A program made the translations under genes and the position numbers. The notes under the pieces were generated by a model. That model ran no database searches. It worked only from the letters and a program-made list of their open reading frames with translations, and was not told where the DNA came from. DNA of 64,000 nt from Paenibacillus aurantius (GTDB lineage Bacteria > Bacillota > Bacilli > Paenibacillales > NBRC-103111), in assembly GCF_032268605.1 (NCBI RefSeq), contig NZ_CP130318.1, forward strand, positions 6,216,501-6,280,500. The letters run 5' to 3'. This document shows, piece by piece, positions 60,704 to 64,000 of the stretch; within the stretch, counting starts at the first letter, position 1, and every line of letters starts with the position of its first letter.

Positions 60704-61417
60704 TTACAGCCCTCCGTTTTTGGGGCTGCGCATCATGTAGCCGAGGCCTCTCCGCGTCGTGATGTATTCCGGACGGCTCGGGTCGTCCTCGATCTTCTCC
60801 CGCAGCCGGCGGATGGTCACATCGACGGTCCGCACGTCGCCGTAGTAATCGTACCCCCACACCGCCTGTAGCAGATGCTCCCGGGTCATCACCTTGCCCG
60901 AGTTCTTCGCCATGTAATGGACGAGCTCGAATTCGCGGTGGGTCAGGTCGAGCGGCTCGCCGTCCTTGTAGACCACGTACATGTCGCTGTCGATCAGCAG
61001 GTTGTGAAGCCGTAGTCCCTGGTTCTCCTCCGGCTCTGGAGCCGCCTGCGCCTTCGTCTGCCTTCTCAGATGGGCTTTCACCCTTGCCAGAAGCTCTCGA
61101 GTCCCGAACGGCTTCGTCACGTAATCGTCGGCGCCCATCTCGAGCCCCAGCACCTTGTCGAGCTCGGTATCCTTCGCCGTCAGCATGATAATCGGCGTAT
61201 TCAGCTTCGCCCGGATTTCGCGGCACACGTCCATCCCGTCCTTGACGGGAAGCATGAGGTCGAGCAGAATCAGGTCCGGGTCCTCGGAGAACGCCAGCTC
61301 CACCGCTTCCCCGCCGTCATACGCGCAGACGACCTGGTACCCTTCCTTCTCCAGGTTAAATTTCAATATATCGGCAATCGGACGCTCATCGTCCACTACA
61401 AGAATTTTTCCGTACAT
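60704..61417 (-). CDS. walR: Essential cell-wall response regulator WalR
   Basis: 237 residues. Receiver: VVDDERP with acidic pocket, phospho-acceptor Asp53 in LLDLMLP, Lys in MLTAKDTE; OmpR/PhoB DNA-binding domain with [31 protein letters not shown] and [14 protein letters not shown]. First gene of the operon. Followed by walK with touching stop and start. Confidence 0.96.
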   Translation of the reverse strand: MYGKILVVDDERPIADILKFNLEKEGYQVVCAYDGGEAVELAFSEDPDLILLDLMLPVKDGMDVCREIRAKLNTPIIMLTAKDTELDKVLGLEMGADDYVTKPFGTRELLARVKAHLRRQTKAQAAPEPEENQGLRLHNLLIDSDMYVVYKDGEPLDLTHREFELVHYMAKNSGKVMTREHLLQAVWGYDYYGDVRTVDVTIRRLREKIEDDPSRPEYITTRRGLGYMMRSPKNGGL

Positions 61418-61466
61418 CCCGCACCGCCTGTCTTATGGACTGCTTATCACCATACCTCTATTCTAA

Positions 61467-61512
61467 CAAAAAAGAGAGACAGCCGCGAACCATCCGGTCG
61501 CTTCCGTCTCCC
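61467..61512 (-). terminator. Terminator between M23 gene and walR
   Basis: On the minus strand GGGAGAC...GTCTCTC with inner CGG/CCG-type pairing, followed by TTTTTTG. It insulates walR from the peptidase gene. Confidence 0.75.
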
Positions 61513-61573
61513 CTGTATGATGCTGCCTGATCCCGTTTCCTTTTAATTTCGGAATCGGTGATTCAACTTGCTG

Positions 61574-63424
61574 TTATCGGCTTAAGTACTTAAGAGGGTT
61601 CTCTACGTTCCCATTGCGCTGAATTTCAAAATGCAGATGAACGCCGGTCGAGTCGCCGGTGCTTCCCATATAACCGATCTTCTCGCCTTTCTCGACGATT
61701 TTGCCCACCGTGGTGTACAGCTGGCTCATGTGGCCGTAAAGCGTGCGGTACCCGTTGGCATGATCGATGATCACGCAGTTACCGTAATCGTTGCGGTAAC
61801 CGGCGAAGACCACTTTGCCGTTATCGGCAGCGAGAATATTTTTATTGCCGGAGACGAGGTCCACTCCCTTGTGGAGCTTGCCCCATCTTTGGCCGAATCC
61901 GCTCGTCATTGTGAAGGAAACGACCGGGTAAGCGAACTTCCCGGATCCTTCGCCCAGCACGACCTTGGTCCCCTTGCGGACGACCGCCTTCACGGGAGGC
62001 GTGACGACCTCTTCGCTCTCGAGCTCCTCATCGGCCATAAGACCGTCCACCTTCGTGACCTTGAAGGCCACCTTCTTCACGCCGTTCTTGCCGTCTTGAA
62101 CCGGCTGGACTTCTCCGGCTTTCATGGCGGGGTCCTGGATAACTTCCGTATCATACTGGACTTCCTGGGTCTCGACCATCTTCTCTACCGTCTTAACGGA
62201 CAGAGCCGGCTTCAGGATCGTCAAGTTCAGCTGCTGGCCAACCTTGATAAAATCGTCCGTCACGCCCGGATTGTTCTGGTAAATCGCCTGCTTCGTAATA
62301 TTGAATTTCTTCGCGATGCAGCCCAGGCAGTCGCCTTCTTGCACGGTGTAGACGTTAGGCTTCACATCGCCTGTCTGCAGCTTCTCGATAACCTTCTGCG
62401 GATCGGCCAGCTCCTCCGGCTGAACGTTCACCGGGGTGAGTTCCACCTTCTGCACGAAGCCCGCTTCCTGAAGCTCGCTTTCGCCCGGCGCCAGGTTCTT
62501 GGTGGAGAGGGCGGCGACTTCTCCAACATTTTTATCTTTTTGCGGAACATATTTGCCTTTGATGGTGTCTAATACAGTGTCGGCTGTTTTCTGGTCCTTC
62601 AAGACACCGACGGCCTTCCCGTCAATGGACAGCTGGACGCCCACCGCGTGAGCCGACAGCTTGGCCGACAACGCTTTAAGGGCCGCCTCGTTATCATACT
62701 CGAGGTTGAAAGCCTTTTCGCTTCGGATTAGAACCTCATCCGTGTTCAGGACCATTTGGACGTCGGGGTATTTCTTCCCCAGCTCTTTGTATTTCTCGAT
62801 CTTGAAATCATCCACGAGCTGCGGGGAACTGACCGTTCCGATATCCTGGCCGTTAAAGAGCACATGATACACTTCGTGCGTATTCGCCTGTACATAATGA
62901 TTGCCGCCGAACGTAATGCACCCGATAAGCCCCAGTGCTCCTGCGCCCTTCACCAGCTGCATACGGTAACCGCGCAGCACGGAGAACCAGTCCATCCGGA
63001 CCGCCTGCTGCTCCGATTCTTTGGAGCCGTCGGCTGTAATCAGGGACGGTTGTTCCGCCGCGTTCGTTTCCGTCGAATCCATCACCAGTGGTTGGGATTC
63101 GTTCGGATTCTCTGCAGCTGCCAGGGGCTGCTCCTCGTTCCGTTCCGCCAGCACGGCCGCCGCCGCTTCCTTCGTTTCGGAGGAGGTCATTACCGGCTGC
63201 TCCGTTACCGCTTGAAGAACGGCTTCTGTCTGCGATTCTACGTGCGCTTGACCTTCTCTATTGGGCGTTTCGTTCTTCTCTTCTATCTTCTCGATCGGAC
63301 TGCCAACCGATTTGCCCAAGACGGCATTCATCCTGCCAGTCAAGCTTTGCCATTGGCCCTTGGAGGTTTGCTTGGCCGAAGCCAGCTTCTTCAAGACCCA
63401 ATCTATACTCTTGATTCCTGTCAT
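61574..63424 (-). CDS. LysM-G5-M23 cell-wall endopeptidase
   Basis: 616 residues. A long N-terminal polar region rich in Glu and Gln (about 1-140), one membrane helix near 150-170 (GAGALGLIGCITFGG), a middle region, a LysM motif (VYTVQEGDCLGCIAKKFNIT, about 358-400), a G5 domain (VQYDTEVIQDPAMKAGEVQP onward) and a C-terminal M23 domain with HKGVDLV and GVHLHFEIQ (zinc ligands). Hydrolyses peptidoglycan cross-links outside the cell; likely a WalR target, though no clear box is seen. GAGGAGAC SD. Confidence 0.9.
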   Translation of the reverse strand: MTGIKSIDWVLKKLASAKQTSKGQWQSLTGRMNAVLGKSVGSPIEKIEEKNETPNREGQAHVESQTEAVLQAVTEQPVMTSSETKEAAAAVLAERNEEQPLAAAENPNESQPLVMDSTETNAAEQPSLITADGSKESEQQAVRMDWFSVLRGYRMQLVKGAGALGLIGCITFGGNHYVQANTHEVYHVLFNGQDIGTVSSPQLVDDFKIEKYKELGKKYPDVQMVLNTDEVLIRSEKAFNLEYDNEAALKALSAKLSAHAVGVQLSIDGKAVGVLKDQKTADTVLDTIKGKYVPQKDKNVGEVAALSTKNLAPGESELQEAGFVQKVELTPVNVQPEELADPQKVIEKLQTGDVKPNVYTVQEGDCLGCIAKKFNITKQAIYQNNPGVTDDFIKVGQQLNLTILKPALSVKTVEKMVETQEVQYDTEVIQDPAMKAGEVQPVQDGKNGVKKVAFKVTKVDGLMADEELESEEVVTPPVKAVVRKGTKVVLGEGSGKFAYPVVSFTMTSGFGQRWGKLHKGVDLVSGNKNILAADNGKVVFAGYRNDYGNCVIIDHANGYRTLYGHMSQLYTTVGKIVEKGEKIGYMGSTGDSTGVHLHFEIQRNGNVENPLKYLSR

Positions 63425-63701
63425 GATTGTCTCCTCTTAGTCTTTTTTCCTGGTGGTTGGACAGGACTCCGGGGGATCCGCTCATTTACACATCCGGCCT
63501 CAATACGTCAAATTTCGACATCCCGCACCAACGTAGCCTTTACTAGGTTACCACATTTCTCCCGAATCGATCAACCAATCCCACTTCTTTACCCGGAATT
63601 TACCGGTTGGAATCGGAGACATGAGGCTGTTCCCGTTCAAGACTTAACCAGACTTAACAAGAGGCTGCACGCCTATTTCAAGGACTTTCCATCGTACGGC
63701 A

Positions 63702-64000
63702 TCAGTTGTATTTGTTGAGAATCGCGGTCAGCTCCTTCACTTGTTCCGGCTTGATATACTTATCGATCATCGACTGGATTTTGCCCATTTCCTCGCCTGT
63801 AATGCCGTCCTCCGCCATGGCCGACAGCGTCTGAAGCTCGCTCGCCGGCAGGCTCCCCGCCAAGGTCGTGAAGATCTTCATTTTGTCCTCGTCGGACAGC
63901 TTCTCCTTCTTCTTGATAAAATCCTCCGCCGACATCACCAGATTCTGCCCGCTTCCGGTTGTCGTCTGTCCCCACACCTCAACGGCTCCCTCGCCTCTTG
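63702..64000 (-). CDS. Helical protein, partial (N-terminus beyond window)
   Basis: The frame stays open to the right window edge: the last visible codons upstream read RGEGAVEVWGQTTTGSG. The C-terminal part is acidic-basic helical: MSAEDFIKKKEKLSDEDKMK, LPASELQTLSAMAEDG, MIDKYIKPEQVKELTAILNK. No family recognised. It lies upstream of the M23 gene on the same strand with about 280 bp between, so likely a separate unit. Confidence 0.6.
   Translation of the reverse strand, partial: RGEGAVEVWGQTTTGSGQNLVMSAEDFIKKKEKLSDEDKMKIFTTLAGSLPASELQTLSAMAEDGITGEEMGKIQSMIDKYIKPEQVKELTAILNKYN

Noticed and set aside
1-64000. CRISPR arrays, rRNA and tRNA genes
   Set aside because: No regularly spaced direct repeats, no 16S/23S signature and no tRNA-like cloverleaf with a T-loop motif were noticed on reading; a tRNAscan run would be decisive.

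Overview
The window looks like chromosomal DNA of a spore-forming Gram-positive bacterium, most likely a Paenibacillus or close relative. The evidence is the walR-walK-walH-walI-walJ-htrA-CxxH/CxxC-rlmH block in its usual Bacillales order, CotF-type spore coat genes, strong GGAGG ribosome binding sites with many GTG and TTG starts, and generally GC-rich coding sequence broken by AT-rich patches. I see no rRNA, tRNA or CRISPR array.

Layout. 1-6.4 kb: nucleotidyltransferase (cut by the window edge), threonine-aldolase-like gene plus MarR regulator, a pectin-type acetylesterase and an LtrA membrane protein that appears to start at ATT. 6.4-13.6 kb: a spore coat region with one intact cluster (two CotF pairs around a zinc alcohol dehydrogenase) and two decayed copies of the same module, interrupted by a yellow/MRJP-like gene, two CBO0543 membrane proteins and a small element with 15-bp inverted ends. 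13.7-31 kb: regulator/membrane-protein pairs, MFS and MATE exporters, a multidomain pectate lyase, a beta-gamma-crystallin-like protein, a UMP kinase paralogue behind a leader ORF with a terminator, a BirA-controlled bioB and a stand-alone MraY paralogue. 31-49.5 kb: a 1597-residue lamin-tail/metallophosphoesterase secreted protein, catalase, an Fnr-type promoter in front of a hybrid cluster protein, two TetR-controlled oxidoreductase units, a GIY-YIG protein and a double P-loop ATPase. 53.5-64 kb: the wal operon and cell-wall genes.

The most interesting region is 49.58-53.53 kb. An AT-rich island of about 3.95 kb sits exactly at the 3' end of rlmH, the gene used as the integration site by staphylococcal cassette chromosome (SCC) elements. 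A second copy of the rlmH tail, still reading GEPYHK-stop, lies at the far edge as a direct repeat. The island carries an AAA ATPase and a subtilisin-like protease in the arrangement of the IetAS toxin-antitoxin/anti-phage system, plus a small XRE regulator broken by a one-base deletion. It has no recombinase of its own.

Working together: the secreted acetylesterase and pectate lyase share a related N-terminal beta domain and point to pectin use. Several transcription factors sit next to, and probably control, transporters or oxidoreductases, with visible palindromic operators (MarR, WYL, two TetR, BirA, Fnr). The wal genes form the conserved cell-wall homeostasis core, with an LysM-G5-M23 endopeptidase just upstream.
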